From Skeletonema tropicum (lineage: Eukaryota > Bacillariophyta > Thalassiosirophyceae > Thalassiosirales > Thalassiosiraceae): a stretch of 64,000 nt of DNA. The translations under genes and the position numbers were made by a program. The notes beneath the pieces were generated by a model, which searched no databases, was not told the DNA's origin, and worked only from the letters and a program-made list of their open reading frames with translations. How positions within the stretch are numbered: the first letter of the stretch is position 1; the number at the start of each line of letters is the position of its first letter. Below, piece by piece: positions 1-9,806 of the stretch. Location of the stretch: the NCBI GenBank assembly GCA_037178625.1, contig CM074130.1, positions 2,356,001 through 2,420,000 on the forward strand, in the 5' to 3' direction.

Positions 1-225
1 CCCACAGCCTACGAAACAAGCTGCTTTAGCGGCACATATGTCACCGGAGAAAGCATCAACGATGAGTACTTCGCAAAGCTGCATGATCTTCGAAATGATG
101 ATGCAAAGCTGAAACAACTGGAAAGTACAGGAGCAGCACAAGCGGCAAAGGCTGGAATGCCACCAGGAAGTCATGACGGATGTGAAAATTTACAAAATGA
201 TAGACGTGGTGCTGCTAGAGCGTAG
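1..225 (+). CDS. purF: Amidophosphoribosyltransferase, C-terminal end (partial)
   Basis: The window opens inside a reading frame that runs from base 1 to a TAG at 223-225, giving 74 residues. It reads ETSCFSGTYVTGE...FAKLHDLRNDDAKLKQLE. The C(S)F-G-YVTG block followed by L-RNDDAK is the typical C-terminus of PurF-type glutamine phosphoribosylpyrophosphate amidotransferase, the first committed step of de novo purine synthesis. The catalytic N-terminus lies outside the window, so completeness and targeting cannot be judged. The identification rests on this short tail only, recognised from memory of the family. Confidence 0.75.
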   Translation, partial: PTAYETSCFSGTYVTGESINDEYFAKLHDLRNDDAKLKQLESTGAAQAAKAGMPPGSHDGCENLQNDRRGAARA

Positions 226-318
226 AGATTAGTACTTAGGGGTTAGCATTGAAAATGAATCGAGACAGGTGCCCAAGTGCGATTGCAGCATAAGTATTAA
301 ATTTTACCAGAGAGCCAT

Positions 319-1602
319 TTAAATTTTACCAGAGAGTATTTGCTGGCGTAGTTCTGCCATGAGATTATTCATGAAATGTATGTTGTGAACTGTCGCGAGC
401 TGTAGTGCGACTGGTTCATTCGCCTTGAATAAATGCCGTAGATAACTTCTATCGTAATGACTGCAAGTTGCACACTCACAATCTTCATCGATTTTCACAC
501 CGTGTGACTTCGAGTGCTTACCTTGCTTGATTCGAATCAAGCCATTTTTGGTCAACAGTGTCCCGCATCGTGCCAGCTTGGTGGGATAGCTTGAATCCAT
601 TGTGTCAACACCACGCTCTACAGCGTGATGTACACTCTCTACGTCTGCAATCCCTAGCAAATGCCGACACTTACTTGAACGTTGTCCAATGTTGAACAAT
701 GGCATCATCCAATCAAGCAGTTCCCTCAATTCATCTCTCCCATTTCCAAGTGAGCCTCCAATCGCATAGCCGTCCCAAGGCAATGTGGTGAGATAATCAA
801 TACTTTTTGTCCGTAATTCAACATCTGTGCCACCATGAACGACGCAAAATATTGCTTGCTGGCGCGTTCTGGAATCCTTCAAGTGCTCCTTCAAACTGCG
901 AGCTTCCCATCGGTGTGACCTCTCCACAGATTCTGCCAGCAAGTCACGTTCAATATGGTGCGGTGGAAGCTCGTCTAATGGGATAATTATGTCAGCACCT
1001 ATATCCTTTTGAGCTTGTATGGAGCTTTCTGGACTTAGAATGATTGTCGATCCGTCTCTGTAGCTCTTGAAGACGACATGATCCTCCGTTACTTTGACTG
1101 CATTTGTGCCAGTAATACCCGATCTCCAATGTGGTTTGTTTTTGACTGTTGATCGCTTGAGCTCTCCTTTCGATTCAAGTGATTCCTTGACGCTCCCATG
1201 CTTCAGTGAAAACACTTGAAAGCCTCCTGAGTCAGTGATGAAAGGGCGATCATTGCGTCCTGTAAACTTATGAATCCCTCCAGCCTCTCGGATGATAACA
1301 GATCCTGGCTGGAGCATCAAGTGATACGTATTTGCAAAACAAAGCTGCTGACCAGCATCATCTGCTTTTGGAAAGTCTACAGCCTTCAAAGCCGCATTTG
1401 TCGCGACAGCTACAAATCCTGGTGTGTCGATCGTACCATGTGGAGTATGTATTCTGCCGACACGAGCCAAACTTTTCTTTGATTGATGAATAATCTCAAA
1501 TCGAAAATAACTCTTCGGTTCATACGCCCAACTTGGAAATTCAGCAGCTGGAGTGGGCAGTGAACTTAGTTTTCGACGAAATGCATTTGTTACGGTAGTC
1601 AT
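319..1602 (-). CDS. tgt: Queuine/tRNA-guanine transglycosylase, chlamydial-type
   Basis: A 427-residue uninterrupted protein on the minus strand. It swaps guanine for queuine (or a precursor) at the wobble base of tRNAs with GUN anticodons. Family signs are ITDSGGFQVFSL (active-site Asp), the glycine loop IGGSLGNG, the Asp-containing segment GVDTMDSSYPTKLARCG and a C-terminal zinc site with CECATC followed by His in VHNIHF. The wording HQSKKSLARVG near the N-terminus, LSPESSIQAQKDIGADIIIPLDELPP in the middle and YLRHLFKANEP near the end resembles, from memory, the TGT of Chlamydiae and differs from the second TGT at 14.4 kb. About 28 residues precede the first conserved block, with no clear targeting signal. 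It converges on the purF tail. Confidence 0.85.
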   Translation of the reverse strand: MTTVTNAFRRKLSSLPTPAAEFPSWAYEPKSYFRFEIIHQSKKSLARVGRIHTPHGTIDTPGFVAVATNAALKAVDFPKADDAGQQLCFANTYHLMLQPGSVIIREAGGIHKFTGRNDRPFITDSGGFQVFSLKHGSVKESLESKGELKRSTVKNKPHWRSGITGTNAVKVTEDHVVFKSYRDGSTIILSPESSIQAQKDIGADIIIPLDELPPHHIERDLLAESVERSHRWEARSLKEHLKDSRTRQQAIFCVVHGGTDVELRTKSIDYLTTLPWDGYAIGGSLGNGRDELRELLDWMMPLFNIGQRSSKCRHLLGIADVESVHHAVERGVDTMDSSYPTKLARCGTLLTKNGLIRIKQGKHSKSHGVKIDEDCECATCSHYDRSYLRHLFKANEPVALQLATVHNIHFMNNLMAELRQQILSGKI

Positions 1603-2004
1603 CTTCTACTGCATCTCTCTGTGATGATGAGCCCACAAGCAGAAAGCAGCACGCTTTGCTTGTCATGACCCAATCAAGAGCAGGAGCAGATGCAGATCCG
1701 CAGTAGGTTTGGCGTAGTTGACAGGTGCCGTAAGTAGGGGGTGATTGGTGCTATCTTCTTGGTCATGACCCTGCGATTGGAGGTAGTGGATGTCATACTT
1801 TACCACTAGGTTTTACGAACATACGTTACTAATACGTGCTACGCATGAATTAGTAGAAAAATAAGCTATTCCGCACCTGCTTATCCGGTACCTACGTAGA
1901 TAGATATGTATGTAGGTAACTGATGAAGTGAGTCACTCATCAGCGCGCCAAATTTATCAGAAAGATCTCGCTCATCGCATCTCGCATCAATTATGAAAGC
2001 GCAC
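1603..2004. other. Intergenic region, no gene seen
   Basis: About 400 bases between the TGT start and the inverted-repeat element. It must hold the TGT promoter. I see only short palindromic words around GGTACCTACGTAG near 1890 and no coding frame with recognisable content. Confidence 0.4.
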
Positions 2005-2572
2005 GCATGGAGTGCGGTCTGCCCCAACTTTTTAGGAGCGGTCTGCCCCAACTTTTTACAGCAACAAAATACGTAGGAATTAGTACTAATATTGGGCCGA
2101 AGAGATGAGACAAATCTTCTGTCTTCTCAGTACCACATGGTTCTCCCACAAACGCACTCACAAAACACCTTGGATAAGGCTCTCAAAATCATACTCCTAT
2201 CGCATTACGCACGCTACACGAAGAGAGGAATTCTTGTTGCCTCAATTGGACTCTACGACACGTACGCTTGCTTTGAGTTCAACCGAATTATTTCTCCCGG
2301 CTACGCAAGCGTGCGACATGGTCTTTGTCAAAGTGAGTATGAGTGTAGGCACATACACAGGAGTAATATTTTTCATCAGTACCTACGTTGGTAATATTAT
2401 TTTTCATGTGTTTGGAGTTTGGAGGGCGGGTACTTCTATGAGAATGCGGTACTGAGAAGACAGAAGATTTGTCTCATCTCTTCGGCCCAATATTAGTACT
2501 AATTCCTACGTATTTAGTTGCTGTAAAAAGTTGGGGCAGACCGCTCTAAAAGTTGGGCAGACCGCACCATGC
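2005..2572. mobile_element. Non-autonomous inverted-repeat transposon (MULE-like MITE), 568 bp
   Basis: The two ends are near-perfect inverted repeats of about 140 bp. The left arm runs from 2005 (GCATGGAGTGCGGTCTGCCC) to about 2143 and the right arm from about 2447 to 2572. Each arm carries a doubled motif, GCGGTCTGCCCcAACTTTT. The element is flanked by a 10-bp direct repeat, GAAAGCGCAC, at 1995-2004 and 2573-2582, which looks like a target-site duplication. Long inverted ends with a 9-11 bp duplication are typical of Mutator-like elements. The roughly 300-bp core has no transposase. It sits 57 bp upstream of the FKBP start codon. Confidence 0.8.
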
Positions 2573-2629
2573 GAAAGCGCACCATCCTTCCAAAGCACCG
2601 CTAGCTGTGGGCTAAGTTCGAACACCACC

Positions 2630-4079
2630 ATGAATAGGGCCTTTCTGTTGACCGTCGCTCTGCTCTCAGTAGGTGCTGCTGCGGCATTTTCTCATCCGCA
2701 GGCTCTGCTCAAGGCATCCAAAGTTGGCGTGTCTGAAAGAGTGAAGATCTTGAAGCATCCGCAGTCTGCACAATCTACACCAACCAGTCTCGAAGCACAT
2801 CATAGGAGAGTATTTCTTTCTGCTCTCGTAGGATCGAGCATTCTCCCACAATATGCCAATGGAGTTATGACCGATGAGACTTTATCCTTTGCTACGCCTT
2901 CTTTAGACTCGTCTTATACACAACAATCTCCAGAGGGATCTGCTTCATCGGCAAAGAGTGTTGCAGCGGCTGCACCTACTGATGAAATCACATTCACGAT
3001 AACAAAAACAGAGTTACAAAATATAAAGGGCGGATTTGGTTTAGAACTAGGTGAAGTTGAGTTCAGGACAAATTTTAGAGTTGTTGTCAAGTCAGTAACT
3101 CCAAACTCTCTGGCAGAACGGATTGGAGTACAAAAAAACTGGATTGTTGTGTCTGTCAATGGGGCTGATGGCGAGAGAACCGATGCGTCAGGTGTAGCCA
3201 CTTATTTCTCAAGGGCTGTAAAATCTGTGCTGAATGAACCAGATGGCTCTGATGAGGCAAAAATGACTCTTACTTTCAGGGATCCATCTGCATTTCGATC
3301 TAACTTGAACAATTTGACCTCCGACGAACAAGTTTCGACCAAAGTTGCCCCAGCCGGCGACACCACACAGAGATATGCTGATGGAACATTGAGACCTGGA
3401 GCGACGGTGACAGAACAGCAAGATCAGGTGGTCAGTGTTTCTCAATTGATTGCGCCTAAAATTTGTAAGAGAAAAGCAACAACTGACGACCTGGTACGTT
3501 TGTGAGCTTGGGCTACAGAGGCAAGCACTTGTCTTGAGTATCGTTTGCAGTTGTTATCAACTTTTTTCGTTTTGCTTTGTTGTTGTTGGTAATGTGATTG
3601 TTTGCTCATCAGTTTTCTCATCGATTACAACTTCTTCAGCTGGAGATCAGCTACATAGGTAAAGTCCTCGACACCGGTGCGATCTTTGATGGTTCAGCCG
3701 TGAAGATAAACGGTGAAGCTGTTCCAGGTAGAGGCAATGATATCTCAATCTTTTTCGTATTGTAAGTGAATATTCAATGCAGAGCTTCAAAATTCTCGTT
3801 CATCGACTAATTTCACGTGCAACTCACTCATCCTTCTTATATCATCATACCAACTTGGTTCAATTTTCCACTTGCAGGGGAAAGCAGCCCTTCGGTCAGT
3901 TCCCACCTGGTTGGGATGTCGGCCTTGAGAGTATGTGCGTAGGAGAGAGAAGAAGGATTGTTATACCCCCCGTGCTTGGTTACGGTTCAGTGGGAGTCCC
4001 ACGGAGAGGCATACCACCAAACGCTACTTTGCAGTACGACGTTACTCTCGTGTCTTTGAATGGATTAGCAACTCCATAG
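2630..4079 (+). CDS. Plastid-targeted PDZ-FKBP peptidyl-prolyl isomerase
   Basis: Three exons (2630-3493, 3640-3761, 3878-4079) with GT-AG introns and matching phases give 395 residues. The start at 2630 (MNRAFLLTVALLSVGAAAAFSHP) gives a signal peptide with an AAAF cleavage site, typical of diatom plastid import; the upstream ATG-like extension in the same frame lies inside the transposon end and is rejected. Residues about 115-225 form a PDZ-like domain (GFGLELGEVEF...VKSVTPNSLAERIGVQ...IVSVNG). Residues about 280-395 form an FKBP domain: LEISYIGKVLDTGAIFDGS, GKQPFGQFPPGWDVGLESMCVGERRRIVIPPVLGYG, IPPNATLQYDVTLVSL. It should catalyse prolyl isomerisation in the plastid. The PDZ part may bind substrate C-termini; that role is inferred. 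Confidence 0.8.
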
Positions 4080-4106
4080 TAAGGGTTCTAACAGCTGTAA
4101 TTGAAT

Positions 4107-4168
4107 TGTTAGTTGTGCATCAATTGTTAGTTGTGTATCAACTAAATTTTTAGTTGTGTATCAACTAA
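4107..4168. repeat. Short tandem repeat, TAGTTGTGTATCAAC type
   Basis: Three imperfect copies of a roughly 20-base unit containing TTAGTTGTG(T/C)ATCAA lie between the convergent FKBP and PheA-TyrA genes. They cover both 3' ends and may overlap polyadenylation signals. Confidence 0.6.
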
Positions 4169-4171
4169 AAC

Positions 4172-6557
4172 TTATTTGCTAGGTTTGTCCTCACCATCTT
4201 CTTTTGATTTAGGAACTGGTGCTTGTGCTTGCATTGATTGGGATTGGGCCATTTCTCTCAGCAACATTTTGCATTCTGCCAGTAACTTTTGCCTCTCACT
4301 GGTCTTCATCTCAGCGCTAGCAGCCAGATATGCTTCTTTTGCAGCAAGCTTCCTCTCAACGCTGGCAAGATTGTCTCTCATTTTGTCGAGCAATGCTTTG
4401 GCACGGTCATTATACTTAAACATGCCGTAGAACAACTCAAAGGTATCATTTCCTGTCAATTCTGCAAGATCACATAATGCTGCATACTCTCTCGAACTAA
4501 CAGGAGTCACTGGAAGTAAATTTCTATCCAAGAGACGACCCGTTAAATGTGTGACGAATTCAGCATCTGCTACATACGCGTCATGATCTTCCGACGCCAT
4601 CTCTACCATTTGAGCGCGAGCACGTTCGAAGGTTGACAAGAAGGAGTCAGCCCGACTTGTATCACGTATTCTAACTTTTTCATACACAAATGGTAGTCCA
4701 TCTAAAGATTTGCCAGATTGTTCACCAGTGTTCATCCCCGGGCTAAACATGGGATTCGTGCACAGGATATCTACCTCCGACGGTAGCATACGAGTTAGTA
4801 CTGTTTTTGGGTAGACATTGAGTGGACAAACTTCCACAACTAACTTGTTGCGGAGCTTCTCAACAGGCATAGATTCCAACGTTTCTTCCAATTCAATCAT
4901 CGGCACACTAATTATCACCACATCAAGTCCCTGCAGGAAGTTTGTCATGTCAAAGTTAGGGTAATACTCCACATTATTCTCTTCAGCTTCTTTCGACTAT
5001 TCAATCAGGATCGGCGAAGCAAAGTTAGGCATAAAACACAAATGCAGAATTAGAAACTACAATAGTACGTCAAGGACTCACCTTGTCCAAAGTATCAATA
5101 CAACGAACTTCATGCTGAGACAATTGCTGTGACAAATAGTTGCCGAACTTGCCATACCCAATCAAACCAATTTTCAACTTTCGCGCTTCATCCTCATCAC
5201 TCGGGAGTTTCTTCAATCGCAAATCACCAGAGCTGGGCTTGCCTGCATTCGCTGCGTTCAAAGCTTCTACCGCCTCAGCAACAGGACCAACAAGCCGTGA
5301 TTTTGCAGGATAAGATCCCAGCACACGGCAGTAATCACTCTGCTCACGTAGGTGATGAAATGCATTCTGAACGCCCTCGTCCAATTCCGATGACAGAATA
5401 TCCAAATAGAACAAATATCTGAAGCGTGGTAAGTCTTTTCCATACTTTTGAGTGGAGGTTGCCTCCTTTGAATAAGTCACTGCGCTTTTGAAGCGGAGGT
5501 AATTCAACAAGGCTGCACTCATCGGTCGGGATTCAATCTTTGACATGTCAATATCTCTCAACGAGAAGCAAGCAAGCGATTTGTATAACGCCCCAGCACT
5601 ATTTGGTAATGTGAACACCAGTGACGTTTTGCAGGGTATTTTCTTATTCAAATGTTGGGATACGCCACTACGACCCAAGAGCAAGAACCTTGTGAAGTTA
5701 CTATCATCATCTTCAATTCCCTCTTGTTTGCATTCCAAGCCAAACGTTTGCCCAGCCAAATCGGAAGCAATCGCAGCAGTATTGTCAGGAGTGCAACCCT
5801 CAGGCATTTCTCTACCGAATGCATCCCCCTTCAGTGCCGAACTGATCATCTTGGCACTCCCAGCTGTATCATATGTCGCTATAGGAGTGATACCCCTTGC
5901 TCTCAAATAGTTATCACATTGACTCAAAGCTTGTGAATGTGAAATGGCATACTTAATTTTCTTGACATCCATCCCAGGCTTGGTCAGTAGACAATGCCTT
6001 ACTCTAAAATCATGCTCTGCCACAATTGTCAAATCATATCGTAACATCAAATCATAATTCTCATGAATAGACCCACCCAGCGAGTTTTCAATTGGCATTA
6101 GAGCATAATCACACTCCTTGGATGCCACAGCTCGGTAGCAAGATTCAAAGTTGGGACGGGGTACAGCGATGACATTTGGTCCGAGCAGTTCACGAAGTGA
6201 CTTTTCGGAATAGGCACCCGCCTCGCCTTGGAATGCTACGCGGATAGGTTTGGCGGCGGCGTCAGTAGTAGCTGGTGCGGATGTTTGAGTGGCACCTCCA
6301 CGTAACGGATTAGACGATGCGATGAGCGATGATGACGACGGAGACAAAGATTGCTGTGCTGATTGAGATGAGGATTCTATCGCAGATCTAATTTCACTCA
6401 GCGCTCCCTTGGGAAGTAGTATGGAATTGCTGCTCGTTGTTCGAGAAGGTAAGTATCGAGATGGACTCTCCGACTTCACATGATGTGTTGTGATGATTGA
6501 TGCCGCCACCAAGACGGTGAGCCCTAAAGCTGAAGGCAGCCGCCGATGGAGATACAT
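4172..6557 (-). CDS. Fused prephenate/arogenate dehydratase - arogenate/prephenate dehydrogenase
   Basis: Two exons (6557-5082 and 4996-4172, an 85-nt GTGAGT...TAG intron, phase 0) give 766 residues. After a hydrophobic N-terminus and a Ser-rich linker, residues about 105-290 are a PheA-type dehydratase (VAFQGEAGAYSEKSLRELLG; MPIENSLGGSIHENYDLML; DDSNFTRFLLLGR). An ACT regulatory domain follows (KTSLVFTLPNSAGALYKSLACFSLRDIDMSKIESRP). From about 475 a plant-type TyrA begins with the nucleotide-binding loop LKIGLIGYGKFGNYL and continues with DILCTNPMFSPG, GLPFVYEKVRI and ELFYGMFKYN. One polypeptide would make both the phenylalanine and tyrosine branches from prephenate or arogenate. A signal peptide is likely but the ASAFAP motif is not clear. 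The start is the ATG at 6557. It converges on the FKBP gene. Confidence 0.88.
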
Positions 6558-7045
6558 CACGTCAAATAGTAGTGGTGGTCCGTGGAGAGGTGGTCTACAC
6601 GGTCTGATTGAAGTCGATACTTAGGTTGGTTGGAGGAGTGCAGCGGACGAGTGCAGCTTATCCATACAGCTTCCACTGTGTCAACAAATTTGGGAAATAT
6701 GTGCGGCGGCGCTGCCACACTGCAAACTTGAAGCGTTCGCCTCTCTCATCTCTCATTTTCGTTGAAGATCACTTCAAACTTGAATCCCAAATCCCTGTTA
6801 GATTACACGTACGTAGATACAGTAGATACAAGACTACTCTAATCATTATCTTTTATCTCCTATCTAATCTATCAATAGCATCGATTGGAAGTAGGGAGAT
6901 CGAGGATACTAACAGGTTATAGAGCCTATACAATCACCAACAAATAAAACGCACGTAATGAACGCAATATTGATTGTATATATTGCGTTGATAAGTTATT
7001 GTGAAGTCAAAGGGGAGTTTACTCGCTGTTGGTAGGGTCAAGATA
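6558..7045. other. Intergenic region with divergent promoters
   Basis: About 490 bases between the start codons of the PheA-TyrA gene (minus) and the MerT-like gene (plus). It contains a small AT-rich hairpin around 6960-6992 (AACGCAATAT...TATATTGCGTT). No coding content was recognised. Confidence 0.45.
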
Positions 7046-7999
7046 ATGAAACCGTCTAAGAATCATCGTTGCTGCCAACGCTGGCCTAGAAAGCTCTTCT
7101 TCGCTCTCTTGGTGGCACTGCCAATGGCAACAGCATTTGCAAATCATCTTCCGAGCTTAAGATATCCTACACAAAAATTAAACAACTACCCTTCTTCTAT
7201 TGCGTTCATATCAACGAATCGATTCATTAAGAGTACTCCTAACAATTATGATGTCGAAGTCGACGTTGGAAAAGTGAAACAAACAGCAGACAAATACCAT
7301 CTGATTTGGTCACCGGCGTTCTGGAAGAAAGCCGCTGTCAGTACAATCATTTACAAGAGCATTCAGCTTCTCCTTGCAAGCAAAACCAATCTGAGCAGTG
7401 TCGGTAGAATATCATCATGTCACCAGTCCAAAGTAACAGCACTTGTGCTTCCACTGCTAAGTTCTTCATGTTGTGCAATACAGTTGATAATCAACGCCTT
7501 ATCCGGTTGGGGATGCGCTGGTTTTAATACAGTGCTCGGTCCTGTTCGCCCCTTCCTCCTTCCACTCCTACTGCTATCTACTTGGAACTTATTACCCCAA
7601 CGATCTCTTGGGTGGACCGCAGTATCTCTATTCTTGGCGTTTCTCCCAGAACTCGTGTTTGTATTCAATTCACTTGAAAGGAATCAATGGAAGAAACAGA
7701 AAGAGACATCATTACCAAAGAATGCAGTGACGGCAAAAATTCAATTAGCTATTCCAACAATGGGATGCATCGCTTGCGTGAATAAAATCGACACGTCCAT
7801 CCGACAATGCGATTCTGCCGCCAGCATAACACAGGAGAGATCATGGCTGACCGAGGGATCTGGAAAGGGTGGCATGGCAGAGTTGAAGATTTCCGCCCAG
7901 AGTACTGAGGATATCGATGTAGTCATCCAAAATGTTGTGACCGCCATCAAGAATGCTGGGTTTGAGTGCAAGACCAAAAGCTTGCAAATCGATTCATAA
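7046..7999 (+). CDS. Plastid-targeted MerT-like membrane protein with C-terminal HMA (MerP-like) domain
   Basis: A single exon of 317 residues from the ATG at 7046. The longer frame from 7001 begins with GTG and is not used. The N-terminus MKPSKNHRCCQRWPRKLFFALLVALPMATAFANH has a signal peptide and an ATAF cleavage site. After about 100 residues come three hydrophobic segments. The first contains SSSCCAIQL and the loop reads GCAGFNTVLGPVRP. This Cys-Cys pair plus a xxxRP loop resembles bacterial MerT mercury transporters. The C-terminus (KIQLAIPTMGCIACVNKID...VIQNVVTAIKNAGFECK) is a heavy-metal-associated domain with a GCIAC metal site, like MerP. The protein probably carries a soft metal ion across a plastid membrane. 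The HMA part is clear; the MerT part is by resemblance. Confidence 0.65.
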   Translation: MKPSKNHRCCQRWPRKLFFALLVALPMATAFANHLPSLRYPTQKLNNYPSSIAFISTNRFIKSTPNNYDVEVDVGKVKQTADKYHLIWSPAFWKKAAVSTIIYKSIQLLLASKTNLSSVGRISSCHQSKVTALVLPLLSSSCCAIQLIINALSGWGCAGFNTVLGPVRPFLLPLLLLSTWNLLPQRSLGWTAVSLFLAFLPELVFVFNSLERNQWKKQKETSLPKNAVTAKIQLAIPTMGCIACVNKIDTSIRQCDSAASITQERSWLTEGSGKGGMAELKISAQSTEDIDVVIQNVVTAIKNAGFECKTKSLQIDS

Positions 8000-8229
8000 T
8001 TGTCTCTTAAGAAGGTATCGGTTTTAGAGTGGAGAGTGACTTTGCAGCAGGTATGTATCGGTATCGTACGAGGGGGAGATTGATTGAAGCATGTGTATCG
8101 GTATCGTTACTATGTACAAACTTTTCGATCCCGTATGATTGCGCCTTATTCCACACTCACAAAAAGGAGCAGGCAATCAGTCCTGCATAAATCATTGTCA
8201 CAGCAAGTAAAATTGAACGAAGTATCATC

Positions 8230-9726
8230 ATGAGCGCCTCTCTACCAACAGCAACGGATGCGGGAGATGAGCGGATCAGCCCTACTGCTGTGGATTCCTT
8301 GGACGTGGTTGTGGATACTGTTGTGGAGACGGTTGCGGATACTGCTGTGGATGCGGCTGTAGATGCTGTTGTGGATACTGCAGAAGCCGTCACCTTGGAG
8401 GAGCTAGTTCTACACCCGGCTGCTGCAATCTTTCGCAATGAAACTTTGGCTGGCGTTGGCGACGAAAACGCAGCCCTTGAAGACAATAATTCACGTTTCA
8501 GACATCTTCCTGATTTCTCTCAAGAGCTCGACATCACCTTTTTCACTGCTTCGTCGGAGTTCCGTGATGGAGGCTTCTACATCACTCATCACGAAACCAT
8601 GTGTATACAAACACATCTTAGCCACGGAAGTGTTGTGCGCGTAAATGGCAACGAGGAGAAGCTTGTGTTTCTAATCAACGATGTCAATGCACATCCTATT
8701 GATGATTCTGGAACGATTGGATGTATTACCAGTAGCCTGGCTACATTACCAATTGGGTCGTTCCCCTCTTTCAGCTATCACGGCGACCAAAATCCGGTGA
8801 AAATTAGGACCGAAGACGATGGTAGTCTTCGTCTCACTTTGCGTCTGTCTCCATTCGTCTCCATTGAAGGAAGACTCGAATCAGCAATCTCAAATGACGC
8901 CCTCGCCGCACACATCGAAAGGCAACATTTCATTAATACCATGCAACTTCCAATCCCTCTCTTCCATTTGCATTCAACACAAGAACACGGAATCACTTTC
9001 ACCCCCACTTCTATCTCAGTATCACTTACACCACGTATTCAGAAGATTCTCGCTTTTTCCAGTGAAGCTTCTCCGCCTAGTGATAGCGACGAGGATTTGA
9101 CGGATAAATTACGCCTCGTTGTTGTTGATGCACTCGGAGAAAGTGATCACAAGGAACTCTTGAATAAGAACTTGGAGCTCAAATGTGAGAGTGCTGCCCT
9201 CGCTGGTATCCGTCACCTGATTTTGGGAGTTGATGTTTCTCATGATGCTGGTGCATTTAGTGTAACTCTTGACGAGGGCAAGGAATTGCCAGGTTCAGAT
9301 TGGAACAGGTGGATTATTGAACTAGATGGCAGGGAGGACGTATCACTAACTGTACCTATTGCAGAACTGGGAAGCGTTGGGATTTCTTTCGCAGGGATGC
9401 AATTGAGAATGGAGGTGTTCGAAACAATACAATATGCCAGATTAGCTGCAGAGGCAATGCCGATTTTCTTTTATCATGACATCTGCCGTAGTATCAGCTT
9501 TGTCCTCGTGGGAGTATTCAACTGGGGTGAATTTAGCGACGATGAATTATCAGACATTGTAGATGATTTTGGTGGGAAATTGAGGAGTGTCCTCGAAGGA
9601 AATGGCGAAGACGCGTTCCCCGAGAGAATGACGTTTCGCATTAACCATATTCGTTGCCTTGCTATGGATGGCTTATTGAAAAAGGTCGGTCTATTGAAAG
9701 AGCCTGACTCTGATGCCGATGAATAG
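8230..9726 (+). CDS. Conserved-looking protein of unknown function
   Basis: A single uninterrupted exon of 498 residues. I do not recognise a domain. Residues about 24-52 are a degenerate repeat of V-V-D/E-T/A (VVVDTVVETVADTAVDAAVDAVVDTAEAV), encoded by a repetitive stretch at 8300-8390. The rest is a soluble mix of beta-type hydrophobic patterns and acidic stretches, ending in DSDADE. No signal peptide or membrane segment is evident. The long open frame and ordinary codon use support a real gene. A repeated ATGTATCGGTATCGT word lies upstream (8050-8110). Confidence 0.6.
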   Translation: MSASLPTATDAGDERISPTAVDSLDVVVDTVVETVADTAVDAAVDAVVDTAEAVTLEELVLHPAAAIFRNETLAGVGDENAALEDNNSRFRHLPDFSQELDITFFTASSEFRDGGFYITHHETMCIQTHLSHGSVVRVNGNEEKLVFLINDVNAHPIDDSGTIGCITSSLATLPIGSFPSFSYHGDQNPVKIRTEDDGSLRLTLRLSPFVSIEGRLESAISNDALAAHIERQHFINTMQLPIPLFHLHSTQEHGITFTPTSISVSLTPRIQKILAFSSEASPPSDSDEDLTDKLRLVVVDALGESDHKELLNKNLELKCESAALAGIRHLILGVDVSHDAGAFSVTLDEGKELPGSDWNRWIIELDGREDVSLTVPIAELGSVGISFAGMQLRMEVFETIQYARLAAEAMPIFFYHDICRSISFVLVGVFNWGEFSDDELSDIVDDFGGKLRSVLEGNGEDAFPERMTFRINHIRCLAMDGLLKKVGLLKEPDSDADE

Positions 9727-9806
9727 AGAAATGAAGCTTGTGCAATTGTTCAAGGCTTTATGATACAATCCAGACACTATTGTACTCGCTCGCGTCCTGG
9801 TTAAAT

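Noticed and set aside
2531..2629. An upstream start for the FKBP at 2531
   Set aside because: It lies in the transposon end and would hide the signal peptide that starts at 2630.
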